Source: Capnocytophaga cynodegmi DSM 19736 (GTDB lineage Bacteria; Bacteroidota; Bacteroidia; Flavobacteriales; Flavobacteriaceae). From it: DNA of 64,000 nt. Made by a program: the position numbers and the translations under genes. Each line of letters starts with the position of its first letter. The first letter of the stretch is position 1. The stretch covers positions 62,001 to 126,000 of the forward strand of contig NZ_KB900704.1 of assembly GCF_000379185.1 (NCBI RefSeq), in the 5' to 3' direction. Under the pieces are notes generated by a model. It saw only the letters and a list, made by a program, of their open reading frames with translations. It did not search any database and was not told where the DNA came from. Positions 9,715 through 18,383 of this stretch are shown here, piece by piece.

Positions 9715-11406
9715 TTACCTCACTAATTTTTTATATTTAATTCTGGTTGGGGTAACTTCTTTGCCAAGACGTTTACGTTTATTTTCCTCATATTCAGAGA
9801 AACTTCCTTCAAAGAAATATACTTGAGAATCTCCTTCAAAAGCTAAAATATGCGTACAAATTCTGTCCAAGAACCATCGGTCGTGTGAGATGACCACTGC
9901 ACAACCTGCAAAGTTTTCCAAGCCTTCCTCCAAAGCTCGTAACGTATTCACATCTAAATCGTTGGTCGGCTCGTCGAGTAAAAGTACGTTTCCTTCTTCT
10001 TTTAAGGTCATTGCTAAATGTAATCGGTTGCGTTCTCCACCTGAGAGTGTAGCCACTTTTTTGTTTTGGTCACTTCCGCTGAAGTTAAAACGACTCAGAT
10101 AAGCTCTGGAATTCACCTGATGTCCCCCCATCATAATTAAGTCTTGTCCGTCAGAGAAATTCTCCCAGATGGATTTGTTAGGGTCGATATTTTTATGCGT
10201 TTGGTCTACATACGCAATTTTAACCGTATCCCCGATGATAAATTCCCCAGCATCAGGTTTTTCCTCTCCCATAATCATACGGAAAATGGTCGATTTACCC
10301 GCTCCGTTAGGTCCAATCACTCCGACAATTCCCGCTTGTGGCAATACAAAATTCAAATTATCATACAAAAGTTTATCTCCAAAAGCTTTGGCAACTCCTT
10401 TTGCTTCAATTACGTTGGTTCCTAAACGAGGTCCGTTCGGGATGTAGATTTCTAACTTTTCATCCAATTGTTTTTGATCTTCATTCAAAAGTCGGTCGTA
10501 ATTTTGCAAACGTGCTTTTTGCTTGGTTTGACGTCCTTTTGCACCCTGACGCACCCATTCCAACTCTCTTTCAAGAATTTTACGTCGTTTGGAAGCCGTT
10601 TTTTCCTCTTGCTCTAATCGTTTTGCCTTTTGGTCGAGCCAAGAAGAGTAATTTCCTTTCCAAGGAATTCCTTCTCCCCTATCCAATTCCAAAATCCAAC
10701 CCGCAACATTATCCAAAAAGTATCGGTCGTGAGTGACAGCAATTAAAGTTCCTGCATATTGTTGTAAATGTTGTTCTAACCATAATACAGACTCAGCATC
10801 AAGGTGGTTGGTTGGCTCATCAAGCAACAGAACATCAGGTTGTTGCAATAGTAAACGACACAACGCCACACGACGACGCTCTCCCCCTGATAAAACCTTG
10901 ATAGGCGTATCCGGTTCTGGCGTTCTGAGGGCGTCCATTGCTATTTCCAGCTTATTGTCTATCTCCCAACCGCCACAAGCATCAATTTTATCTTGTAATT
11001 CAGCCTGTTTGTCCATCAATTTTTGCATTTTATCGGGGTCGGAATAGATTTCTTCAAGCCCAAACATATCATTTATCTTGTTGAACTCTTCCAAAATGGC
11101 AATTGTTTCAGCAGCTCCCTCGCGAACCACTTCGATCACCGTTTTATTTTCGTCCAATTGAGGTTCTTGTTCCAGATAACCAACCGTATAGCCAGGAGCG
11201 AACACCACATCGCCTTGATGATTTTTATCAACTCCTGCAATTATTTTCAAAAGAGAAGATTTTCCAGAGCCATTAAGCCCTAAAATACCTATTTTAGCCC
11301 CATAAAAGAAACTCAAATAAATATCCTTAAGCACTTGTTTATTCGTCGAAGCGTAAGTTTTACTCACCTTTGACATCGAAAAAATTACTTTCTTATCGTC
11401 TGACAT
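9715..11406 (-). CDS. ettA: Energy-dependent translational throttle protein EttA (ABC-F)
   Basis: A 563-residue soluble protein with two ABC ATPase domains and no membrane segment. The first domain has GLNGSGKSSLLK near 42-53, signature LSGGERRRVAL and LLLDEPTNHLD; an arginine/lysine-rich linker with the EttA-type sequence AKGRQTKQKARLQNYDRL follows near 290; the second has GPNGAGKSTIFR, LSGGERNRLHL and [11 protein letters not shown]. In the family, EttA binds the ribosomal E site and gates entry into elongation according to ATP/ADP ratio. A different ABC-F paralogue lies at 51241-52863. Confidence 0.94.
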   Translation of the reverse strand: MSDDKKVIFSMSKVSKTYASTNKQVLKDIYLSFFYGAKIGILGLNGSGKSSLLKIIAGVDKNHQGDVVFAPGYTVGYLEQEPQLDENKTVIEVVREGAAETIAILEEFNKINDMFGLEEIYSDPDKMQKLMDKQAELQDKIDACGGWEIDNKLEIAMDALRTPEPDTPIKVLSGGERRRVALCRLLLQQPDVLLLDEPTNHLDAESVLWLEQHLQQYAGTLIAVTHDRYFLDNVAGWILELDRGEGIPWKGNYSSWLDQKAKRLEQEEKTASKRRKILERELEWVRQGAKGRQTKQKARLQNYDRLLNEDQKQLDEKLEIYIPNGPRLGTNVIEAKGVAKAFGDKLLYDNLNFVLPQAGIVGVIGPNGAGKSTIFRMIMGEEKPDAGEFIIGDTVKIAYVDQTHKNIDPNKSIWENFSDGQDLIMMGGHQVNSRAYLSRFNFSGSDQNKKVATLSGGERNRLHLAMTLKEEGNVLLLDEPTNDLDVNTLRALEEGLENFAGCAVVISHDRWFLDRICTHILAFEGDSQVYFFEGSFSEYEENKRKRLGKEVTPTRIKYKKLVR

Positions 11407-11426
11407 ATTTTTAAAACTTTAAGGCT

Positions 11427-11434
11427 CAAATTTA
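11427..11434 (-). promoter_or_regulatory. Candidate -7 box for ettA
   Basis: The minus strand reads TAAATTTG, 21 bp before the start codon. No clear -33 element. Confidence 0.4.
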
Positions 11435-11584
11435 CAGCTAAATATTGAAAAAGAAAAATATAATTTATTTCATAACAGATTATAAAATTTATTTTTGTAC
11501 AAATCAATGGTAAATGATAGTTATTAAACCACAAACATTAATAAAATCACTATCTCTGTCATATAAACGCCAAATCAAATCATA

Positions 11585-12058
11585 ATGAGATTCTTTTTTA
11601 TTACAATGCTTTTGATATTTTCAATTAATATAAACGCTCAGAAAATTAAGGAAATAGCTAACCACACAGCTATAAGTGTAGGATATGATTATCAGGGAAG
11701 AAATAGCCTTGCCGCTGGGCTTGAATACAATCTACCAATTGACAGTAATAATTGGCACGGATATAACTTCGGCTTGGCTGTTCGTTATTTTAAAGGAAAA
11801 GACGGTCATCAATATTTTGTCCCAGAAGTGAAATTGACTTATCGGAAAAGTGGACTTATATTTGGTTTTCAATCTTCTACAAAGAATTTTTCACCCATTG
11901 TGGGAGTCAATTTTATGAATGCTTTACACCTTTATAGTGGATATAGCTTTCCTTTTGATAAAACTAACACGAACTTAAAGGGGATAGTTTTTGGGGTTAG
12001 AATTTTTATTTCTCCTTTTGAAGGAAAATTCTATGATAAGTTAAAAATTGGATTTTGA
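11585..12058 (+). CDS. Small secreted beta-rich protein of unknown function
   Basis: A 157-residue protein with a signal peptide (hydrophobic core to ININA, mature from about Q19). The rest alternates short amphipathic strands ending in aromatic residues (ISVGYDYQ, FGLAVRYF, VKLTYR, LIFGFQS, LHLYSGYSF, GIVFGVRIFI), which suggests a small outer-membrane barrel of roughly eight strands. I recognise no family. It stands alone on the plus strand between two minus-strand genes; a TATTTTTG box at 11490-11497 could be its promoter, and it shares a bidirectional terminator with ackA. Confidence 0.7.
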   Translation: MRFFFITMLLIFSININAQKIKEIANHTAISVGYDYQGRNSLAAGLEYNLPIDSNNWHGYNFGLAVRYFKGKDGHQYFVPEVKLTYRKSGLIFGFQSSTKNFSPIVGVNFMNALHLYSGYSFPFDKTNTNLKGIVFGVRIFISPFEGKFYDKLKIGF

Positions 12059-12065
12059 TAATCAG

Positions 12066-12110
12066 GCAAAAAAACAGCCAAATTTTTAAAAATTTGGCTG
12101 TTTTTTTTAT
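12066..12110. terminator. Bidirectional terminator between 11585 gene and ackA
   Basis: A long perfect stem, AACAGCCAAATTTTT with AAAAATTTGGCTGTT, is flanked by an A run on the left and eight T on the right, serving both converging genes. Confidence 0.9.
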
Positions 12111-12119
12111 TATCAACTC

Positions 12120-13322
12120 CTAACCAATCAATTCTACTACTTCATTGGCTATCTGTAACTCCTCATTGGTAGGAATGATAAGAATTTTTACACGACTTTT
12201 ATCCCTTTGAATTTCAACAACTCCTTTAGGACGGTTAAGTTCTTTGTTTTTATTCTCATCAATTTCTATTCCTAAAAAATCCATTTCTTGACACGCAAGT
12301 AAGCGAATTAAATCATCGTTTTCGCCTAAACCTGCCGTAAAAGTGATGCTATCCAATCCGTTCAAAATAGCGGCATATGCACCAATAAATTTCTTAATTC
12401 GGTAGGCATACATCTCATAACAAAGGATTGCATTTGCATCTCCTGCAAAATATTTATCTGATACATCTCGTGCATCGGAACTACCTGTAAGTCCGAACAT
12501 TCCACTTTTCTTGTTGAGAATTGTACTAATTTCATCGGAAGTTAGGTTCAATCGGTCAGCAAGATAAAAAATTACTCCTGCATCAATATTTCCACAACGT
12601 GTTCCCATTACTAATCCGTCAAGAGGTGTAAGCCCCATTGTTGTATCCATACAGCTACCATTCTCATTTACAGCAGCCATACTTGACCCATTCCCTAAAT
12701 GTATCGTAATATTTTTTATATTTTCATTCAAATATTTACGTGCTTGTGCATCAACATATTTGTGGCTGGTTCCGTGAAATCCATACGCTCTTACACCATA
12801 ATCCTTATAATATTCATTCGGAATTGCATATCGGAATGCTTTGGAAGGCATAGTTTGATGAAAAGCAGTATCGAAGACAGCTACGTGATTCGCCTTTTTA
12901 AAAATCTTTTCTGCACTACGAATACCTTCCAAACAAGCTGGATTGTGCAAAGGCGACAAAGGAATAAGTTTCTCAATCTCCTTTTTAACTTCTTCATTTA
13001 TAAGTGTTGGCTGTACAAATTTCTCCCCTCCGTGAACCACACGATGCCCCACAGCTTTAATATCATCTGGGTTACTGATAACTCCAACCTCTGTGTCTGT
13101 AAGCAAATCAGTCACTTGTTTCATTGCTTCCTCGTGGTTACGAATAGGTAATTGTTTCTTTATTTCTGTTTCTTTACCATTTTTCAATGCAACATATTTG
13201 ATTGTACTTCCATCAATCCCGATTCTATCAACAAGTCCTTTTACTTTTGAAACTCCTTCTCTTGAATCAATTAATTGATACTTCAATGAAGAGCTTCCTG
13301 AATTTATTATTAATATTTCCAT
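12120..13322 (-). CDS. ackA: Acetate kinase
   Basis: A 400-residue ASKHA-fold kinase that converts acetyl phosphate and ADP to acetate and ATP, the energy-yielding end of acetate fermentation. Visible signatures are MEILIINSGSSSLKYQL at the start, AVGHRVVHGGEKF near 85, VFDTAFHQTMP near 148, YGFHGTSHKYV near 178, the phosphate-binding HLGNGSSMAAV near 208 and FTAGLGENDDLIR near 330. Complete and of normal length. Its usual partner pta lies upstream but is separated by an ICMT-like gene and a terminator-like hairpin, so ackA has its own promoter. Confidence 0.97.
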   Translation of the reverse strand: MEILIINSGSSSLKYQLIDSREGVSKVKGLVDRIGIDGSTIKYVALKNGKETEIKKQLPIRNHEEAMKQVTDLLTDTEVGVISNPDDIKAVGHRVVHGGEKFVQPTLINEEVKKEIEKLIPLSPLHNPACLEGIRSAEKIFKKANHVAVFDTAFHQTMPSKAFRYAIPNEYYKDYGVRAYGFHGTSHKYVDAQARKYLNENIKNITIHLGNGSSMAAVNENGSCMDTTMGLTPLDGLVMGTRCGNIDAGVIFYLADRLNLTSDEISTILNKKSGMFGLTGSSDARDVSDKYFAGDANAILCYEMYAYRIKKFIGAYAAILNGLDSITFTAGLGENDDLIRLLACQEMDFLGIEIDENKNKELNRPKGVVEIQRDKSRVKILIIPTNEELQIANEVVELIG

Positions 13323-13428
13323 ATGTATTTTTATTAAAAACGATTACATAAATTAATTCGAAAATTTTTCAGACATTCTTTCTTTCCGTAAACAATCTCT
13401 TAGTAAAAGAAAATCGTAAAACAAACCA

Positions 13429-13461
13429 CAAAGCTACGGAAACTTTTTCATTTAATTACAA
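13429..13461 (-). promoter_or_regulatory. Probable ackA promoter
   Basis: The minus strand has TTG (13461-13459), 22 bp, then TAGCTTTG (13436-13429). This leaves a 5' untranslated region of roughly 100 bases before ackA. Confidence 0.6.
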
Positions 13462-13506
13462 ATATATTTTTACTTTATAACTACAATTAAAAATCATCAA
13501 CTGAAA

Positions 13507-14019
13507 TCATAGCAAATGCTTCATTACTGCCTCTTCCTGTCGAATCCGAATAGTTAAAATTACTGCATAAATAGGCAACATAACACAAAGTGTTGTATAG
13601 GCTTTACACAGAAGAGCGATTCCTACGAGTTCAGGTAGAATGTTTAAAAAATAATTAGGATGTTTTATCCATTTGAATAAGAAAGACTTATTGATTTTAT
13701 GATTAGGCAATATGTATATTTTTAGTGTCCAAATTTCTTTGAGCTGGTAAATCACATAAAACAATATTAAATAGGCAAAAACAAGCAAAGCAACTCCCAT
13801 TTTTGAGGTAGAATCTAAAGAAAAATGCTCTTTCCAAATGGCTTCAAACAAACATAAAAAATAAAAGGAAACGTGAGCTGATGTGAGCAACATCGAATTA
13901 AATTTTCCGTATTGAATTCCTCCCATTTCCTTAATTCTTTTTTCGTTTCTAATTGAAATCGCCAAGGAAACTAATCTTAGTGCAAAAAAACAAACAAAAA
14001 TAATAATAACTTCTTTCAT
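13507..14019 (-). CDS. Isoprenylcysteine carboxylmethyltransferase (ICMT)-family membrane protein
   Basis: A 170-residue integral membrane protein with about five helices (residues 3-20, 43-60, 74-94, 128-142, 145-162). The C-terminal half carries the family's conserved WIKHPNYF and the ending RIRQEEA, which in ICMT/phospholipid-methyltransferase-like enzymes form the S-adenosylmethionine pocket. Bacteria lack prenylated CaaX proteins, so the substrate is unknown; a lipid or quinone-like small molecule is possible. It lies between pta (99 bp upstream, with a hairpin between) and ackA (184 bp downstream) on the same strand; I see no functional link to acetate metabolism. Confidence 0.8.
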   Translation of the reverse strand: MKEVIIIFVCFFALRLVSLAISIRNEKRIKEMGGIQYGKFNSMLLTSAHVSFYFLCLFEAIWKEHFSLDSTSKMGVALLVFAYLILFYVIYQLKEIWTLKIYILPNHKINKSFLFKWIKHPNYFLNILPELVGIALLCKAYTTLCVMLPIYAVILTIRIRQEEAVMKHLL

Positions 14020-14059
14020 ACAATGAATTATAATTTAAAATTTAAAAATAATAATTGGT

Positions 14060-14093
14060 CAAAAAATTTGCCAAAGCTTTTGGACTTTGGCAA
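14060..14093 (-). terminator. Terminator after pta
   Basis: TTGCCAAAG and CTTTGGCAA form a 9-bp stem (14068-14093), followed on the minus strand by AATTTTTT. It should separate pta from the ICMT-like gene. Confidence 0.75.
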
Positions 14094-14118
14094 AAAACAT
14101 ATTTTTTCAAAATTAATT

Positions 14119-16203
14119 CTATTCCTCCATAACTGATTGAATAGCTGTAATCAACACCGTATTGTAAATATCAGGAATGGTCGCCCCTCTACTCAAATCG
14201 TTTACAGGTTTTTTAAGCCCTTGCAACATCGGACCAATAGCTAATGCTCCTGTTTCACGTTGCACCGCTTTGTACGTGTTATTTCCAGTATTCAAATCAG
14301 GGAAAATAAGTACATTTGCTTGTCCAGCTACTTTTGAATTAGGCATTTTGCTTTTTCCTACTTTAGGGTCAACCGCAGCATCGTACTGAATAGGTCCTTC
14401 AACAAGTAATTCAGGATGTTGTGATTTGACAATTTCAGTAGCTTCACGCACTTTATCCACATCAGCACCGCTTCCAGAACTTCCTGATGAATACGAAAGT
14501 AAAGCAACTTTTGGCTCAATTCCGAATGCTTTTGCTGACTCAGCTGACGAAATGGCTATTTCAGCCAATTGTGCTGCCGTTGGGTTCGGAACAATTGCAC
14601 AATCTCCATAAACAAGAACTCTGTCATTGAGCAACATAAAGAATACTGAAGAAACTGTATTAACGTTGGGTTTCGTTTTTACAAATTGTAACGAAGGCCG
14701 AATTGTGTGTGCCGTTGTGTTTACTGCCCCCGAAACCATTCCATCTGCATCACCTAAAAATACCATCATTGTACCAAAATACGAAACATCAAGCATTAAA
14801 TCACGTGCTTGTGAAAGTTCCATCCCTTTGGATTTACGAAGTTCGTACAATTTCTCCGCATATAAACTATACTTAGGGCTTTCTATTGGGTTGACAATTG
14901 ATATGCGATTTTCGTCCCAACGCAAACCAAGCTCATTGGCTCGTGCAACTATTTTCTCTGGCTCTCCAAGAATAGTCAGATAAACCAATTCATCAGAAGC
15001 TAATTGTGATGCTGCCGTAAGAATACGATCATCTGTTCCTTCAGGTAAAACAATGTGTTTTTGTGCATTACGAGCTTTTTGAACCATATTGTATTGGAAC
15101 ATACGCGGCGTGATGGTTTCTGACTTGAAAGAAGAAATTCTTTTGTTTAAATCCTCTACATCAGCGTATTTTTCAAATAATTGCATACACAATTTGATTT
15201 TCTCAAAACTTTCAGGATAGATTTTCGATTTAATATTCCCAATACGATTAGCTGTCTCAAAAGTACCTAACTTCGAAACCATAATAGGAATCATCTTTTG
15301 TGTTCCATCAAGAATTTTTACAATAGATTTCTCAGGTGTAAGAGCTCCTGAAAGCACTATCCCCGCCACACGTGGATAGTTGGACGAAATGTGAGCAGCC
15401 AATGTTCCAATAATCAAATCGGAGCGGTCAGCAGGTATTACAGCTAAGCAACTCTCTGACAAATGATTAAGAAAATTATGCAACTGCATTCCACCTACAA
15501 TAGTTTTTTTGGTAATTATATCCACTTCATCTCCTTTGTAAAGAAAACGAGCTCCTAATTCATCGGCAACCTCCTTCACTGTTGGACGACTCAAATCACC
15601 TTCTTTTGGAATAAACGTGAAATGAATATTTTTGTATTCTTGTTGAAGTTTTTGTTTTATTCCATCAACGTAATACTTTGCTTTATTGATAAATACGCCC
15701 AAGATTTGGACTTCTTGTTCAAGTAAAGAATTTACCTCTATTTGTATGTGATTAATCAGCTCATCTTCCGAAGAGAAATTATCTTTCAATACAATAAGTG
15801 CTGGAATATTCAAACTTTGAGCTAAAGAAGCATTGAAATTAATATCAAATACATTGCTTTCCTCCAATAAATCTGTTCCTTCCACAAGTACAAAGTCATA
15901 CTTGCTTTCCAATGCTTTGTATCTTTTGATAATTGTATCGTAAACCTCGCCTATCTTTCCCTTATTTTTAAGACTTGCTACCTCACTGCGTGAAAAAACA
16001 TACGCATCATCATATTCCATATCCAACTGAAAATGAGAAAGAATCGTCATTATATGATTATCTTTCTGAGTTTTACTTTCCAAAATCGGTTTGAAATATG
16101 CTACTTTGGTTGTGTTTCGCATAATCATCTGCATTACTCCTAAAGTAACTAATGACTTTCCGCTATAGGTGTCAGATGTAATAATATATACTGATTTGTT
16201 CAT
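14119..16203 (-). CDS. pta: Phosphate acetyltransferase
   Basis: A 694-residue long-form Pta that interconverts acetyl-CoA and acetyl phosphate. Three parts are seen: an N-terminal P-loop/BioD-like domain beginning MNKSVYIITSDTYSGKSLVTLGV with a GxxxGKS-like loop; a DRTGG regulatory domain about 215-330; and the catalytic PTA_PTB domain from about 370 (KHIVLPEGTDDRIL) to the end, including GMVSGAVNTTAHTIRP and SYSSGSSGSGADVDKV. Long forms of this type are usually allosterically regulated. It has its own promoter and terminator. Confidence 0.96.
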   Translation of the reverse strand: MNKSVYIITSDTYSGKSLVTLGVMQMIMRNTTKVAYFKPILESKTQKDNHIMTILSHFQLDMEYDDAYVFSRSEVASLKNKGKIGEVYDTIIKRYKALESKYDFVLVEGTDLLEESNVFDINFNASLAQSLNIPALIVLKDNFSSEDELINHIQIEVNSLLEQEVQILGVFINKAKYYVDGIKQKLQQEYKNIHFTFIPKEGDLSRPTVKEVADELGARFLYKGDEVDIITKKTIVGGMQLHNFLNHLSESCLAVIPADRSDLIIGTLAAHISSNYPRVAGIVLSGALTPEKSIVKILDGTQKMIPIMVSKLGTFETANRIGNIKSKIYPESFEKIKLCMQLFEKYADVEDLNKRISSFKSETITPRMFQYNMVQKARNAQKHIVLPEGTDDRILTAASQLASDELVYLTILGEPEKIVARANELGLRWDENRISIVNPIESPKYSLYAEKLYELRKSKGMELSQARDLMLDVSYFGTMMVFLGDADGMVSGAVNTTAHTIRPSLQFVKTKPNVNTVSSVFFMLLNDRVLVYGDCAIVPNPTAAQLAEIAISSAESAKAFGIEPKVALLSYSSGSSGSGADVDKVREATEIVKSQHPELLVEGPIQYDAAVDPKVGKSKMPNSKVAGQANVLIFPDLNTGNNTYKAVQRETGALAIGPMLQGLKKPVNDLSRGATIPDIYNTVLITAIQSVMEE

Positions 16204-16271
16204 ATTTAATTTGTTTATTGATTGAGAAGTTATTATCTAAAAATCATCAGAATTTCTCAAATTCGATCGCA

Positions 16272-16303
16272 CAAAGGTAGGGATTTTTGAAAAAAGAACA
16301 CAA
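16272..16303 (-). promoter_or_regulatory. pta promoter
   Basis: The minus strand has TTG (16303-16301), 21 bp, then TACCTTTG (16279-16272), a good match to the Bacteroidetes consensus. Confidence 0.7.
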
Positions 16304-16346
16304 ATTTTCTATTATAAAAAAGGTAAAAATCTCTAGTAGAAATTAA

Positions 16347-17672
16347 TTACAGAAAATCAAATCGTACTATTCCGTCAGAATCAATTTTAGTGAGTTTTAC
16401 TTTATGCAGTGTATTAACTAATTCAGGATTCCAAGGCGTTTTTACCTTTACGTAATTTTCTGTAAATCCGTGAATGTATCCTTGTTTGTTTTCACCTTCA
16501 AAAAGAACAATTCGTTCTGTTCCCAACTGACTTTGATAAAACGCATTTCTTTTTTTAGCAGAAAGCCCACGCAGCATTTTACTTCGTTTTGCACGAACCA
16601 CATCAGGCACAACACCTTCCATCAATACAGCCTCAGTATTATCCCTTTCCGAATATGTGAAAACGTGTAAATAAGATACCTCCAACTCACTCAAAAAATG
16701 ATATGTTTCCAAAAAAAGTTCGTCAGTTTCACCAGGAAATCCTACAATAACATCTACACCAATACAAGCGTGAGGCATTGCTTCTTTTATTTTTTCAACC
16801 CTATCAACATAAACTTCTCGCAAATAACGACGCTTCATTTTCTTGAGAATTTCATTACTTCCACTTTGCAAAGGCACGTGAAAATGAGGAACAAACGCAT
16901 TACTTTTTGACACAAAATCAATAATTTCATCTTTTAACAGGTTGGGTTCAATAGAAGAAATACGCAAACGCTCAATACCTTCTACCTCATCTAAGGCTTT
17001 TACCAAATCAAGGAAGGTATGTTCGTGTTTTTTATTACCAAACTCACCTTTGCCGTAATCACCTATGTTTACACCCGTTAAAACGATTTCTTTTATACCC
17101 TGTTCGGAAATTTTTTGTGCATTTTTGAGAATATTATCAATCGTATCGCTACGTGAGATACCACGAGCCATCGGAATTGTACAGTACGTACATTTGTAAT
17201 CACAACCATCTTGAACCTTCAAAAAGGCACGTGTACGATCACCAATTGAATAACTCCCTACATAAAAATCTGTTTCCGAAATTTCGCAAGAATGTACCTG
17301 ACCTTCATTATTTTTGGTCAAATCATCAATATATTGTGTTATATCGAACTTTTCCTTTGCTCCCAACACCAAATCTACACCATCAACAGAAGCCAATTCT
17401 TCTGGCTTAAGCTGAGCGTAACAGCCCACCGCCGCAATGAAAGCCTTATCATTTGTTTTCAGAGCTTTGCGAACTATTTGCTTAAATTGCCTATCTGCAT
17501 TTTCCGTTACAGAACAGGTATTTATTACGTATATATCAGCAGGTTGTTCAAAATCAACTCGTTCAAATCCTTCCGTTTCAAAACTACGAGCTATGGTTGA
17601 AGTTTCTGAAAAATTTAACTTACAACCCAATGTGTAGAATGCAACCTTTTTTCTTTCTTCTGATGAAGTCAT
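16347..17672 (-). CDS. mtaB: tRNA t6A37 methylthiotransferase
   Basis: A 441-residue radical-SAM enzyme that adds a methylthio group to t6A37 of ANN-decoding tRNAs. The start is set at MTSSEERKKVAFYTLGCKLN; a 40-codon upstream extension would overlap the neighbouring gene and is not family-like. The N-terminal UPF0004 cluster cysteines are C17, C53 and C84; the radical-SAM CDYKCTYC gives C157, C161 and C164; a TRAM-like region occupies the C-terminus. The YTLGCKLN start distinguishes MtaB from MiaB and RimO. Confidence 0.94.
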   Translation of the reverse strand: MTSSEERKKVAFYTLGCKLNFSETSTIARSFETEGFERVDFEQPADIYVINTCSVTENADRQFKQIVRKALKTNDKAFIAAVGCYAQLKPEELASVDGVDLVLGAKEKFDITQYIDDLTKNNEGQVHSCEISETDFYVGSYSIGDRTRAFLKVQDGCDYKCTYCTIPMARGISRSDTIDNILKNAQKISEQGIKEIVLTGVNIGDYGKGEFGNKKHEHTFLDLVKALDEVEGIERLRISSIEPNLLKDEIIDFVSKSNAFVPHFHVPLQSGSNEILKKMKRRYLREVYVDRVEKIKEAMPHACIGVDVIVGFPGETDELFLETYHFLSELEVSYLHVFTYSERDNTEAVLMEGVVPDVVRAKRSKMLRGLSAKKRNAFYQSQLGTERIVLFEGENKQGYIHGFTENYVKVKTPWNPELVNTLHKVKLTKIDSDGIVRFDFL

Positions 17673-17696
17673 TTTTATCTTTAGTTTTTTGGGTGG

Positions 17697-17704
17697 CAAA
17701 GATA
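17697..17704 (-). promoter_or_regulatory. -7 box of mtaB
   Basis: The minus strand reads TATCTTTG 24 bp before the chosen ATG, which supports that start over the longer frame. Confidence 0.5.
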
Positions 17705-17748
17705 TGTTTTTTTTCACAATCTCGGAGAGATAAGCCTCATTACAAGTA

Positions 17749-18111
17749 TTATTCTTCCTGAAAAAAGCCCATATTTTCAAAATACTGAACAATTGCTTCT
17801 TTCATTAAAATGGATTGCTCCCCCGCCTTCAAAGCTGGAAGTTGTTCTACCAAAGAATAATGAGGCCAACCATCAGAATCGGTATAATCAAATTTGTAAT
17901 AACCATAAGGCTCAAGCAGTTTGCAAATAGCAATGTGCATCAAATTTACCTTTTCGTCCTTCTTATATTTTGATTTTATTTGCCCTAATTCCTGAATACC
18001 AACAAGATATATAATCGCTTCCAAATCAAGTTTCTCTCCATCGGCAAAGGTTTTTGATAGTTCTTCCACTACTTTTTCCCATCGAGCCTTTAACACTTCA
18101 TCTCTTGCCAT
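17749..18111 (-). CDS. Small conserved Bacteroidetes protein, function unknown
   Basis: A 120-residue cytosolic, acidic and mostly helical protein (MARDEVLKARWEKVVEELSK...). It contains no signal peptide or membrane helix. The strings LEAIIYLVGIQELGQI and KFDYTDSDGWPHY look conserved-type, and I believe homologues are common in Flavobacteriia, but no function is known to me. A TACTTTTG box on the minus strand at 18129-18136 lies 17 bp before the start. mtaB follows it on the same strand 76 bp downstream with its own -7 box. Confidence 0.8.
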   Translation of the reverse strand: MARDEVLKARWEKVVEELSKTFADGEKLDLEAIIYLVGIQELGQIKSKYKKDEKVNLMHIAICKLLEPYGYYKFDYTDSDGWPHYSLVEQLPALKAGEQSILMKEAIVQYFENMGFFQEE

Positions 18112-18340
18112 ATTTTATATTTTAGTTGCAAAAGTATGAAGATTTTTTTATTAATTCTTGGTTAAACTACTCTTTCAGTTTTGTTTAAAGAAATTGAGAG
18201 CATTTATCGTTTTGTTCGTTATAATCAAAAAATAACTAAAGAAATACGTATATAAAAATTTTTAGCCTTTATTTTTTTCAACTCAATGAAATTCTTTTAA
18301 AATTTAACATAAAAAATTATCTTCTTTGCTTTTCTTTTTG

Positions 18341-18348
18341 TAGCTTTG
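18341..18348 (+). promoter_or_regulatory. -7 box of the DASS transporter
   Basis: TAGCTTTG, 35 bp before the start codon; the -33 element is not clear. The remaining part of the 272-bp gap between the divergent genes shows only AT-rich sequence. Confidence 0.5.
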
Positions 18349-18383
18349 GCGGAAGTTTTAACCATCTTTTTAAATTATAAACT

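Noticed and set aside
12120-16203. Single pta-ackA operon
   Set aside because: A terminator-like hairpin after pta, an inserted gene and a separate ackA promoter argue against one simple unit.
17673-17792. 40-codon N-terminal extension of mtaB
   Set aside because: It overlaps the neighbouring gene and does not fit the family; a -7 box lies at 17697-17704, inside the extension.
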